From Callipepla californica brunnescens (lineage: Eukaryota; Chordata; Aves; Galliformes; Odontophoridae): a DNA stretch of 64,000 nucleotides. A model generated the notes under the pieces. That model saw nothing but the letters and a program-made list of their open reading frames with translations, made no database searches and was not told where the DNA came from. The DNA lies in the NCBI GenBank assembly GCA_023055505.1, contig JALIRH010000030.1, positions 8,986,001 through 9,050,000 of the forward strand, read 5' to 3'. Position 1 is the first letter of the stretch; each line of letters starts with the position of its first letter. Made by a program: the position numbers and the translations under genes. Positions 24,701 to 39,077 of the stretch are shown here, piece by piece.

Positions 24701-26205
24701 AATACCCTTAGAAGGCTAAGCATGCCTCAGAAAAAGAATACCAAAGTACCACTCACTGGATTATTCCCTCATTTTAACCATATTAACAAGCCCCAAAAGG
24801 GCAAGCCGATGTCTCGTTTTGTCTTACAGAAGACCCCCGTTGGACCTCGACTGAATACAGCTGACTTTAATCATTTGTGTTTTGGGACAAATGTTAAAGA
24901 ATTGATCATACTAGAACGCTGAATGAACTGTATTTTGGTTGCATAGTATCACGTTTCAGGTTGTTGTGGGTTTGGGTGTTGTCTTTAGGTCTGTTAAACT
25001 TCACGCTTGGGTTTGAGTTTTCACAGGTTTTGCTGGCTTACTGGTTACTCCCTGCACAGTAATGCCATTCCTTTTGATCCCTTCTTCTACCCCTTTTATC
25101 AAACTGATTATGATTTGCATGTAACTCCGTTATGGTGTTTCCAACTTCCTAAAAAAAAAAAAAAAAAATAGGTTTGAAAATTAACCAAGGGACCTATCTA
25201 ATATTTGTCAGAAAAAAGAAACCCATTATGTTGTTGATGCTTTTTAGTGTCAGAGAGATGTTTATTTTAACACAGTCAAGGAGTTCCATCCAAAACATGG
25301 TTGTTGGAAAGTGTCTATGTTTTGTTAAGTAAAGTGTATGTTTCTGTGTATGTTTCTCTAATGTTTAATATTTTGGGATATCCTAAACATGCTATCCCAT
25401 GAAATTTCTATAGATTATAACAATACTTGAACTTGCCAAACTAGTATATCTCTCAGTATTTCAATTGTTTTTGAGATGCTCAAATAACAATTCTGCTCAT
25501 ATTTAATCTTGAAGCAACATGCAGTGTTGCAGTGTGGTGAAGTTATACCTTCACTCAGCCTATTAGAAAACATGCTTATTCCATCTATGATCCTGGCAAA
25601 ACACCAAATGATCTTTGAAAACATTACATGGCAAATCCACGTATTGTTGAATTGTACTAGATTATATGCTTTCTGAGAATTAAAATCACAAATGCAACAA
25701 GTACTGATAATGGCATTGCAAAACCAGCTAGTGCTTGGGTTGTTAAGGAATAGGTTGTTTGTGGCAAATTGAATGAAAGTTGTTAAACAAATTGTCCATG
25801 TTCCTGTCCAAACCTGGAAAAACCTAGACGCTGATCTTTTATCTTTTTTTTTTTTTCCCTGGCCTCCGGTGGCCCATGGGTGAAACATATTCTATTTTAT
25901 CTATTGTGTGTCGTAGCAACTCTTTTGTTTATTCCTTGCATGATTCCGTGTTTTATTACGTGTTGTATCTTCAATGCATACTGTAACTGCTTCAACTGAT
26001 GATGGGCAAATCCAAGAGATTAGAGCAACATTTGTAACCAAGTCCAAGAAATCCTTTATAACAATTGTATAACTTTTAACTCCCCCTTATCTCCCACCCC
26101 TCTTTCCCTTATGCTTGTTTTTGGTTTTTTTTTTTCCTCCTTTCCTCACCACCGTGGATGAATGTTTACAGATCAGTTTCAAGCAATCTTTGAGCCACCG
26201 GGTGG
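24701..26205 (+). other. Degenerate 3' interior of the provirus, possible env remnant
   Basis: No pol domain is visible. It holds an 18-A run near 25151, T-rich tracts, and one plus frame at about 25690-25770 reading LIMALQNQLVLGLLRNRLFV. This loosely resembles the heptad-plus-LQNR region of retroviral transmembrane proteins. Stops surround it. The polypurine tract must lie just before 26206 (gggtgg is the only candidate). Confidence 0.4.
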
Positions 26206-26956
26206 TGTGAAAGACAGAATCTGTTTTTCCCTTCTTTTGTCTCAAAGCTTGCTTCCTAAGGCCTTTTCTGCTGACAAGACTCTGACTGATAACTGCCGGT
26301 TACCCAGATGGGTGTTACAGTGCCTCATTGTCTCTGCTTATGGTTGTAAAGATAAGCAGAAATAGGTGCAAATAGTCTTTTCCGGGGGGTACGGCTTGGA
26401 GAAGCTGACCACCACAGAAAGACAATGCTCCTGCATGGCAAGGAAGGCAACATCCTCTGGCGGCTTATCTGTTGGGCCAGACATGTCACACAAAGAGGAA
26501 AAAATACCTGAGAAATGGGGATAAAAGGCCTTCACTGTACCAAGGATTTTAGAGAAGAGATGAGATGAGAAGAGATGAATTGAAAAGAGAAGAAGAGAGG
26601 AGAAGAATTCTTGGAGAAGAACTCCCAGAGAGAAAATCTTTGAGGAGAACTCCTGAAGACGGACCCTGCGGCCTGCTTGCTGCCATCTCCCATCCCCCGC
26701 GGTGACCAGACGAGTTCTCGAGACTACGAACTTCGCTGGATCCACGGTGGTGATTATATCTCTCTTGCTTTCTGTCAAGACTCCTTGCTTTTTATCCCTT
26801 TTCTAAAGCTCACCTTCCCTTCCCCATATCCCTAAGTAACTAGTAATTGTAATAAACTGGTTGGGCTAACATTTGACCCTTTGTGTCTTAATCTCGCCAT
26901 TGGGTATACACATAATCAAAGAACCTCGTCTCCCTCCTTTATATTGGAGCGTGACA
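26206..26956 (+). repeat. 3' LTR of the provirus (751 bp)
   Basis: It matches the 5' LTR end to end, apart from substitutions and an additional purine-rich stretch of about 50-60 bp at 26555-26615 (gagatgagatgagaagagat and similar). It ends GGAGCGTGACA, followed by the TCCAG target duplication. Confidence 0.9.
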
Positions 26957-27649
26957 TCCAGAAAGAAGGTAAAAGTCACAGGAAATATTTCAACTCCTGT
27001 ACGGACCATGAACATTCTTATCATGGTCGATCCCTCTTTTTATCCTCCATTTTTCTTTCCTATGTGAAAGCTCCCATTCTAGCCTGCCAGGCAAGAGTCT
27101 TCTCAGATGTCTATCTCCTCACGGAGATGAGTACCACACAAAAGGGTGTTAATTGGCAGCTTGTCTCTCTTTCATTGTCCCAGGACATGCCCATCTGCTT
27201 GTCCCTTATACAAAGGCTTTCACAACCCTTCCCCAGGACTAGATTGGACAGGTTTGGACATGTTCATCAGCAGACTTTGAGGCAATGGTATAAAATAATA
27301 GTCTCTAACAGGGTAACCCCTTGCACCCGGCATGTGAGCGCAGTGCTGAATAACCTTACCTGCCTTATCACCTCACTCTGGGTTATAGAGTTTGTTTCCG
27401 CAAGTCACTACGGCACGAGGTGGAAGATCTGAAATGAAAGCGTGCTCCACTGACAACATGCCTGGGGCCCACTGCTGTGTGCTAAAGGCATCTGCAGCTG
27501 CCAGGACAGCCAGAACATAACCCTTGGGACACATTCGCTCAGCAAAGACCTCCCAGTCCCCAGTACTTCAGGGGGGGGCTGACACAGTGGCAATTCCCCG
27601 CTTATTAGAGGCTTTCCATTCAGTCCCGCAAATGTACACAATGGGGATT
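26957..27649. other. P1 left outer arm, with a 122-codon open frame
   Basis: It is an inverted copy of 31370-32060. A frame at 27068-27432 (+) and its inverted twin 31955-31587 (-) are both open for about 122 codons (MKAPI...QQTLRQW). The P2 copy at 50306-50596 is shifted. The frame runs opposite to the neighbouring KZNF gene and lies in its intron 1. There is no recognisable domain, and the text could equally be an old LTR. Confidence 0.4.
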
Positions 27650-28350
27650 TTAAAGCTTACAGGAATCCACGCGTGCAGAGCTGCGCAGCAAGGTCCTCTC
27701 GTGCGGTCCAGAGGGAGAACTGCAGTCCCAGCTGTGCTGTATCACAGAGGTACAAGCGGGCAGCAGAGCACGCTGACCTCCTGTGCTCACTTCCTCCCTG
27801 TCCCAGCTCCAAGCCCTTCGTGTGCCAGTCTCTGCCCAACCCAGGCTGCAACACGCCTGCAAAGTGTTCCTGCTGTCGTTGCAGCCCACCTGGCCCAGCA
27901 AAGCTGCCGTGCCGGGCAGCACATGGAGCCGGGACCAGGGTCCCACCCGGTGCTGCTGGCAGCGTGTGCTCCTCTGCACGAACCACAAAGGGCACCTACC
28001 TTGGGTGCAGAGCAGGCTGCTCCCAGCTCTGTTGCAGGCAACCGGGCTCCTTGGAGTCGCGCAGAGCACAGGATGCCGAGTGCCCTCAGCCCGGAGCTGG
28101 CCGCAGGACGGCCTTGGTGCACCTCCTGCCACCGCGGTGCTGCCCGGATGGCTTCCAGCCAGGCTCTGGCTGCTTCAGCACAGGCTCAGGTGCCACAGCG
28201 AGCACGCCCCGAGCCGGCTGCCAGGCCTCGGGCACTTTCACTGCTCATTCTCAGCTCACATCTGCTCCCGGGTGACAGGAGGAGGGGAGGGAGGGGGCAG
28301 GGAGGGAGGAAAGGTCAGGGGCTGTGTTTTCTTAGCAATTGGGATTAATA
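27650..28350 (-). promoter_or_regulatory. GC-rich block: probable promoter and non-coding exon 1 of ZK2
   Basis: This is a GC- and CpG-rich stretch that contrasts with its AT-rich flanks. On the minus strand a textbook donor, CCCAAG|GTAGGT, gives an exon end at 28000 and splices toward ZK2 (acceptor before 20583). The same block with the same donor lies upstream of ZK3, ZK4 and ZK5, always pointing at the gene. Several overlapping long frames on both strands are a by-product of GC content. The transcription start is not visible. Confidence 0.6.
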
Positions 28351-30830
28351 CATTAGTTCAAGAACCGATATGTTAGTTTAGCAAAAAGAATGTATATAAG
28401 ATACATCCAAAGCTTTCCATTTCAGCTTTTGTGGGTGAACAGTCTTGTTTTCCCTCAGGAATTCTGCAAAGGGAACATAACTGAATTGTATTTTCTGCCT
28501 CAATGGTTTTGCCTCACATGAAGCAACAAATGTTCCCCCATTTTGTTTGGAGAAAATGGTTATGACTTTTCCTGGAGGAATTTGGTATACAACCATGCCT
28601 TGAGTGATTTGGCAGACACCATTACCTAGCGATGTGAGGAGGGACAATTGTCCATCATAAAGTGTATTTAGATGAAAGTGTATTCAGACTGCTGTGATGG
28701 TTGCAGTTTGCACCAGCCAAGATAGATGAAGACTGGAATGAGAAACAGTTGTGTCACCAACCCCTCCCTCCCTGAGCCGCTCTTATTTTTTCATCATCCC
28801 TCTATCTGTTCGCTGCACTATGATCAACACCAATTATTTCCTGTCTCTACTCCTTGTCCTTTCTTGCCTTTGCTTTCTCCATTTCCTCTCTGTTCCCTCC
28901 TGTGCCTTCCTTGGCTTTTGCCTTTCCCTAGCCTCCCTCTCTTTATTTTTTTTTCCAAAGTTTCATCAGTAAAAATGGCTCATCACTCTTTGGTCTTCCA
29001 CACCTGTCCTGTCTACGAAAGACCCCATTCTAAAATTTCATTTTTCCCTCTAATTCCTCCAACCAGTCTCGAATAATTATGGACTCTGGTGCCCCTGGTA
29101 AATACAAAAACCAAATTTCAGTCTCCTCTCCAGCTCCAGAGGCTTCCAATGCTAACACAGGGATATTGGGTTTCCTAGATCTCTGCAGATAAGACATTCT
29201 TGCTTCCAATGTGTTCCTGCCCAACCACCAGGTAACACAGCATTTCACAACAGGAGTTTGCAGTGTCTCTGCCCCATGGTCTTTCTCTGAGCGCTCTGGG
29301 AACCGCCAAGGGAGGGAGGGGGTGGAGACACAATTCTTTCTCATTCCAGTCTTCATCTATCTTGGCTGGTGCAAACTGCAACCATCACAACAGTCTGAAT
29401 ACACTTTCATCTAAATACACTTTTTGATGGACAATTGCCCCTCCTCACACTGTTTGGTAATGGAGACTGCCAACTCCCTCAAGGCATGGTTGTACACCAA
29501 ATTCCTCCAGGGAAAGTCATAACCAATTTCTCCCAGCAAAATTGGAATATTACTTGTTGTTTTTCCACAGACCCCAGGTTTCCACAAGTTACTTTAACCA
29601 TTTGTCCAATCTACCAATGATTACAATTTTCAACAGGTTTCCTCTGCAATTTCCCACAGCCAACTCCTCCATGTCTGGAATGTCTAGAATGTACATACTG
29701 CCTTCACACTGTAACGCACACACTGCTGCAGCTACAAAAGTAAAAAGCAAAGCTTAACACACTCTGCAGACCTGCCACATACACACACCACAGAGTGAGG
29801 AAAAAAATGACACGCTTGGCACCCTCACAGTACTACTCACAGCCATGTTCACAGACAACATCACAATGCCGGCAACCATAACACAACACAGTTCCCAATA
29901 ACCCTAGCTCTTCAGTTTCTCCCGGGGGTCCTGAATCTCTCAAGTACTACTCAAACCCCATTTCTCTTGGTGGGCTTCTCTAAACATGCCCTCACCACGT
30001 TGTTATCTGCGTCGAGTGACCACTGACTTCTTTTATTTCACAATCAGCTTCATCCCTGAAACCTCTGACTCACTTACATCCACTTTTTCCCAGTTTGGAA
30101 GATTCCATTAATTATGAGACCACAGTGTGCCACTTTTAAAAACAATTTATGTGGAATATGACAAAAATGTGCTTGCATCTTTTGAGGCAAAAAGTATTCT
30201 ATTATCACTCCAGTGATTCTTCTGAGGCAAAATCATTGGAGGCAGAAAATAAAATTCAATTTTGTTCCCAGTACAGAATTATTGAGGGAAAACAAGACTG
30301 TTCACCCGCAAAAGCTGAAATGGAAAGCTTTACAAGTAGCACATATGCATTCTTAATATGTACTAATTAGTGCATTAATTAGTACATTCTTAATGTACTA
30401 ATATATCGGTTCTTAAACTAATGTATTAATCCCTATGGCTAAGAAAACCAACCTATGTCACCTCTACACAAACTCCCAAGTACCCTGATAGCAGTTCCTT
30501 CTGGGTGGCCCTAAATTCTGTAGATATACACCAGTGAACATCAGAGCAGGCTGTCTAACAGCAGTGTGCTTAAGCATGCTCACGCCTTCAAAAGAAGACC
30601 TAACAGAGAAACCAGGAGATGTGGTTAGGACAAGAACTCAGCCAGCTGCAGGGAGATGCTGACCTCTGGACCAGGGCAGACAGTGATGGCCTCTTGCTGA
30701 GACATGCTCAGGGCTGAGAGGAGTTAATGGAAAGAAAGAAACAGTAAGTAGAGATGCCTGAGGACATGGTTGTGCAAATGTCCCCAGCAAAGAAGCAAAG
30801 ACACCGCAGAAAGCAATGCTTCATTAGCAT
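28351..30830. repeat. Centre of palindrome P1 (short left arm, loop, long right arm)
   Basis: Sequence at 28635-28774 is the inverted match of 29308-29450 (gatggttgcagtttgcacc and its complement). The loop is 28775-29307. The left arm from 28351 to 28635 is short. The right arm carries an additional segment at about 29560-30140. The inner arms contain ORF traces without a domain. There is a TAATGTACTAATATATCG type AT-rich patch near 30380-30420. Compared with P2, the whole centre is in the opposite orientation. Confidence 0.8.
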
Positions 30831-31146
30831 AACAAAACTCAGCCCACACTCTTCATTAACTGCCCCCTCCCTCCCTCCCCTCCTCCTGATCCCTGGGGAG
30901 CAGATGTGAGCTGAGAATGAGCAGTGAAACTGCTCGGGGCGTGCTCGCTGTGGCACCTGAGCCTGTGCTGAAGCAGCCAGAGCCTGGCTGGAAGCCATCC
31001 GGGCAGCACCGCGGTGGCAGGAGGTGCACCAAGGCCGTCCTGCGGCCAGCTCCGGGCTGAGGGCACTCGGCATCCTGTGCTCTGCGCGACTCCAAGGAGC
31101 CCGGTTGCCTGCAACAGAGCTGGGAGCAGCCTGCTCTGCACCCAAG
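30831..31146 (+). promoter_or_regulatory. GC-rich block: probable promoter and non-coding exon 1 of ZK3
   Basis: It is the inverted twin of 27650-28350, with a small internal deletion near 30935. The donor CCCAAG|GTAGGT places the exon end at 31146, and the predicted acceptor is cag before 33060, giving a 1.9-kb intron 1. No start codon in this exon needs to be used because the ZK3 ATG is in exon 2. Confidence 0.6.
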
Positions 31147-32079
31147 GTAGGTGCCCTTTGTGGTTCGTGCAGAGGAGCACACGCTGCCAGCAGCACCGGG
31201 TGGGACCCTGGTCCTGGCTCCATGTGCTGCCCGGCACGGCAGCTTTGCTATGAGCACAGGAAGTCAGCGTACTCTGCTGTCCCGCTCTACCTCCATGATA
31301 CAGCTCCCTCTGTGGACAGCACAAGAGGACCTTGATGCGCAGGTCAACACATGTGGATTCCTGTAAGCTTTAAAATAACAGGTGCTTTCTCTTGTGGGTC
31401 TTAATGGAAAGCCTCTAATAAGCGGGGAATTGCCACTGTGTCAACCCCTGAAGTACTGGGGACTGGGTGTTCTTTCTTGTGCTAACGTGTCCCAAGGGTT
31501 TTGTTCCGGCTGTCCCGGCAGCTGCAGATGCCTTTAGCACACAGCAGTGGGCCCCAAGCACGTTGTCAGTGGAGCACGCTTTCATTTCAGATCTTCCACC
31601 TCGTGCTGTAGTGACTTGCGGAAACAAACTCAATAACCCAGAGTGAGGTGATAAGGCAGGTAAGGTTATTCAGCACTGCGCTCACATGCCGGGTGCAAGG
31701 GGTTACCCTGTTAGAGACTATTATTTTATCCCATTGCCTCAAAGTCTGCTGATGAACATGTCCAAACTTGTCCAAGCTAGTCCTGGCCAGGGGTTGTGAA
31801 AGCCTTTGTCTAAGGGACAAGGAGATGGGCATGTCCGGGGACAATGAAAGAGAGACAAGCTGCCAATTAACACCCTTTTGTGTGGTACTCATCTCCGTGA
31901 GGAGATAGACATCTGAGGAGACTCTTGCATGGCAAACTACAATGGGAGCTTTCACATAGGCAAGAAAAATGGAGGATAAAAAGAGAGATCGACCATGATA
32001 AGAATGTTCATGGTCAGTACAGGAGCTGAAATATTTCCTGTGACTTTTACCTTCTTTCTGGAATGCTACAGTCAGATAG
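31147..32079. other. P1 right outer arm (ZK3 intron 1)
   Basis: It is the inverted copy of 26957-27640. It holds the minus-strand frame 31955-31587, noted under its twin, and an empty version of the provirus target site at about 32060 (ttctttctggaatgctacag). Confidence 0.6.
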
Positions 32080-35321
<3,242 letters not shown>

Positions 35322-36181
35322 AAGCACCTTCAGAATATGAGAACCTTCAGAAGCAGTTCCAGCCACGTTTCCTACCAGCACATGCACACTGCAGACAGAG
35401 CCTGCAATGCCCCAGACATGGAATAGCTTCAACCAGAGCCACAGCCTGGTTACCCACTGTGGCTGTGTGTGGTGATAAACCACACAGTTCCCTTGTCCCA
35501 AGCACGAGATGAGCTCCAACCACTGCTCGAACCCGGATCACATAGAAAGAGATCCACTCAGGGCAGGGACCACAGAAGTGCCAGCGCTGCAGGAAGAGCT
35601 TCATCCAGAGCTCTGTCCACATTGAATATTGCTCAGTGCTCGTGAGGGGAATGCCCTGCAAGCGTCTGTGCTGCAGGAAGAATTTCTCTCAGGGCTGACT
35701 TCTCATTTCTCATCGGAAAACCCCCAGTACTGAGACCATGAGAATGCTGGAGAACTCAGCATGAGAGAGACCCAGATGCTTCTCCCCCCACAGGAAGTGT
35801 TTGCAAAGGAGATGGCTTCACTGGAACCCTCTGCAGAAATGACTTTATCCAGGAGCTTCAGATTGCCTTTCCTTGCTAACAAAAGAAATTCACTCTCCAT
35901 GCCTTCTTTTCTCCTCTGCTCTTCCTGCAAGCAGCTTTTGGATGCCATCTCCTAAGGAAAATCAGCTGTGTAAGGATGTTCTGTGTGTCTGTGTGCATGT
36001 GCTGCTCTCAGAAGTTTCTGAGTGCACTGATGCATGATATACAAGTGTCAGGAAAGCAGTAACATGGCTCGTGGAATTGTTCTGAAAATAACCTGTAGTT
36101 GAAGGGGAAGGGGGTGAATAAAGTAGGAAAGTTGTTCTGGAGCAAATCTCAATGCATCTTGCTTTTTGATCTAAAAATAAA
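35322..36181 (+). other. ZK3 3' UTR: fossil fingers and poly(A) signals
   Basis: Decayed finger text (SFNQSHSLVTHCG about 35435; KCQRCRKSFIQSSVH about 35580) follows the stop. AATAAA hexamers are at 36117-36122 and 36176-36181. Confidence 0.6.
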
Positions 36182-37430
36182 AGACCACTTGTGGATTGAG
36201 GAATGGTACAAGGAAGTTTGATTTTCATGCTGACTCCAGTCCACTGTTTGCAACACAGGGAGGCATTTCTTTCACACAAGCAATGTCATCCTTTTTCACA
36301 GAATTGCACATTGCCTCTATTCCTCTTCCCAAAAGATTTCACTGGAGATCAAAGCACCTGTGAGACACCAAGCTTTGCTTGGCTCCACTAAACCTACAGA
36401 AAGCTGAGCTTGTTTCTCCTAAGTGCAGCATCCCATGTCTCAGGAGGTGGTGGGAGCAGAAGGCAGTGCAAAGCCACAGGGTGCACAAGCAGCTTATCCC
36501 CGCAGCACAGAGGTTTCAGAGTGCTCTCCAGTGCATGCTTGCCTCTTTTCTGAGCTTGAAGGTCTTTGATGTGACCTTGGAAATCATCTGGAAGAACTCG
36601 CGCAGAAGGGCCATCACATTTGCTGGGCTCTTCTCAAGCTGCAGTGCTTGGACTGCAGTTTGCAGGAAGTGGAGGTTGACTTTGGAGAGCTGGTGAAGCT
36701 GGCAGGAGCCTGCCCATGTCCTCAGGAGCTGTGAGTTTCTTTGTAGGATCCCTGAGCACTCCCTGCGAACCACAAGGAGATGATGCTTGCAGTATGGAGG
36801 AGCGCTGCTTCCTCCATCTCAGGGAGCAGGGGCCTGGTGTGGTGCAGGAGAGGTAGAGCAGGGCCCTGGGGGTTGGAGGAACACACAGCTCCAAGGAAAA
36901 TGCGTGGGGAAGAAGCAAGCAGCTGGGAGGCTTGGGAATCCCCAGCAACATGAGATAGCAGACCAACCAAGAGCTGGAATGATGATTTATTTTTCAACTG
37001 CATCCAATTAATTCCTATCCTATGACACTGCTCATGCGTTTCCCCTCTCCTTTCAGATTTTCCCAAGAAGCGTTCTCACTATTGTCTATTTTCATCTTAT
37101 CTGACTGTGTTCTCAGAAATGCTGATTTTGCTTTCCCAGAAAAAGCAAACAAACAAACACAGTGTGGTCGGTTTTCCATTTACTCTCTGAAATATTATAA
37201 AAAATTAACTGATGATTTCACCCCTACATGTCTAGCCGCATTAGGGGATGGAAAAATCACTTTTTTTCCTCTCTCCCTGTACCTTCTTTCCCTGTGCTTT
37301 GGGGAAGGAAATCCTTCTGTAGTGGATATGAGTACCTCCAGAGCTATGACTGCAGTGTGCAGTCAGAAGGAACAGGAGTGTTTCCAATGCCAAAATAGGT
37401 TATTTTCCTTGTGGTGGTGGGATGGTGGTT
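36182..37430 (+). other. ZK3 downstream conserved block and spacer
   Basis: Paralogue of 7330-8580. Overlapping open frames at 36379-36696 (+) and 36773-36516 (-) are of uncertain meaning. The rest is T-rich spacer without a recognised feature. Confidence 0.45.
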
Positions 37431-37434
37431 TAAA

Positions 37435-37880
37435 CGGTTTACCAGGCTGGTTTGGCCCGGTTCTGTGATGATTAGTGCAGGGGACTCACAGACCCACTCC
37501 CCAGGAAAGGGGAAGGAGGAGAGGGAAAAGGGAGAAGGGAGATAGATTTAGAAACAAAACAGCAGCAACAACCCGAGGAGGAGAGGTAATTTACAAAATG
37601 AGTTATCAGGAAGCAAAATAATAAAATATAATACAATATGATTGGAATGGAGGCTCATGAATCAGATCAAATGAGCAAGAGAAAGAATGTCCGATAAACC
37701 GAAGGCCTTACGCTAACACTGAAGGCGGACGGCTGCAACAAACACCCACTGCTACAGCAGTTGTGTGTACTGCCAATGCTTAGAAGGGCACACGTTGTCC
37801 TTGTGTCGATAGGGCCTCCTTGTAACCTTGTAGGGAGGCCAGAAGGTGTAGTATCATTGTCCCTCACCAAACACTACACA
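37435..37880 (-). repeat. Antisense partial ERV-L LTR (3' half)
   Basis: Paralogue of 8581-9020 with the same boundaries. It is followed by about 140 bp also shared with 9020-9175. Confidence 0.75.
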
Positions 37881-38021
37881 CCCACATCCCACTGACCGTG
37901 AGAGAGCCTTGGGCAGTCTACAGCACCACACTTGCAGAGGCTGCAGCTATGGCTTAACCCTTCTGTTCCAAGAGACAAACCAAGGGCTTTCCTTAACATT
38001 ACAATCACCTGTTGCAATGGG

Positions 38022-39070
38022 AAACATAACCCCCATTTTCAAGAAGGGAAAAAAAGAAAACCCAGGGAACTATAGGCCAGTCAGTCTCACCTTTGTGCCT
38101 GCCAAGATCATGGAGCAGATCCCCCTGAAGGCCCATCTAAGGCACATGGAAAATAAAGACAGGGTGATTGGTGGTAACCAACACAGCTTCACCAAGATCA
38201 CGTCATGCCTGACAAACACGGTGGCCTTTTATGATGGAGTTATGGCCTTAGTGGAGAAAAGAAGAGCAGCTCATGCCATCTACATGGACTTGTCCAAAGC
38301 ATTGGACACACTGCCACGTGACATCCTGGTCACCAATTTGGATAGAAATTGATTTGAAGGACAGACCACTCCTTGGGTATGGAATTGGCTGAACAGTTGC
38401 ACTCAGAGAGTTGTGGTCAATGGCTCAGTGTGCAAATGGAGTCCGGTGATGAGTGGTGTCCCTCAGGGATCAGTGCTGGGACCAGTGTTACTTAACATCT
38501 TTGTAGGAGACATAGGCTGTGGGATAGAGTGCACCCTCAGCAAGTTTGTGAATGACACCAAAAGGAGTGGTGCAGTTGACATGCTAGAGGGAAGAGGGTA
38601 CCATCCAAAGGGACCTGGACAGCCTTGAGAGATGGGCCTATGCCAGCCTCGTGAAATTCAGCAAAGTCAATTGCAAGGTCCTGCAACCTGGGTTGGCACA
38701 AATGTGAGCACAGAAGGGATTGAGAGCAGCCCTGCGAAGGACCCCACCTGGAGTACTGCATCCAGTTCTGGAGCCCCCAACACAAGAAGGACGTGCAGCT
38801 GTTGGAGCAGGTCCAGAGAAGGGCTACAAAGATGATCAGAGGGCTGGAGCACCTCCCCTACGAGGACAGGCTGAGAGATCTGGGGCTTTTCAGCCTGGAG
38901 AAGAGAAGGCTCCAGGGAGGCCTTAGGGAGGCCTTCCAGTACCTGGAGGGGACCTACAGGAAAGCTGGGAAGGAACTTTTTATAAGGGAATATAGCAGCA
39001 GAACAAGGGAAATTGGCTTAGAACTGGAGGAGGATGCAGTTTAGACTAGATACTAGGAGAAATTCCACCT
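38022..39070 (+). mobile_element. CR1 LINE RT and 3' fragment
   Basis: RT blocks NITPIFKKGKKENPGNYRPV (38030), [31 protein letters not shown] (38455-38512), and FVND in place of FADD at 38545-38556. It lacks the roughly 850 bp of endonuclease-side sequence present in the paralogue (9177-10023): after gttgcaatggg the text goes straight to RT. The ERV-L LTR at 39078 cuts its 3' end at the same base as in the paralogue. Confidence 0.85.
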
Positions 39071-39077
39071 GTGAGTG

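Larger units (their letters stand above)
21562..26956 (+). mobile_element. Provirus with tRNA-Ser primer site, gag only, 5-bp target duplication
   Basis: Layout: 5' LTR 21562-22262, primer site, repetitive leader, gag 23087-24700, degenerate 24701-26205, 3' LTR 26206-26956. The flanking direct repeat TCCAG is at 21557-21561 and 26957-26961. Paralogous empty sites have a single TCCAG or its complement (about 50200, 32060 and 55392). The insertion is therefore younger than the palindrome duplication. No pol is present, so it would depend on other elements for mobility. It lies in ZK2 intron 1, antisense to the gene. The lineage could be class III or a related avian LTR family; I cannot name it. 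Confidence 0.93.

Noticed and set aside
25415..25888. 157-codon minus-strand frame inside the provirus
   Set aside because: It is antisense to the element, with low-complexity composition and no domain. It is more likely the complement of decayed env.
27524..28348. Long GC-rich plus-strand frame (274 codons) and its overlapping frames; likewise 50770-51591 and 54396-54945
   Set aside because: Several frames on both strands are open at once, as expected from high GC and few stop triplets. No domain is seen, and the region fits a promoter plus splice donor better.
28635..29450. DNA transposon with long terminal inverted repeats
   Set aside because: The inverted repeats extend far outward into the gene arms, so they belong to the palindrome rather than a transposon; no transposase or target duplication is seen.
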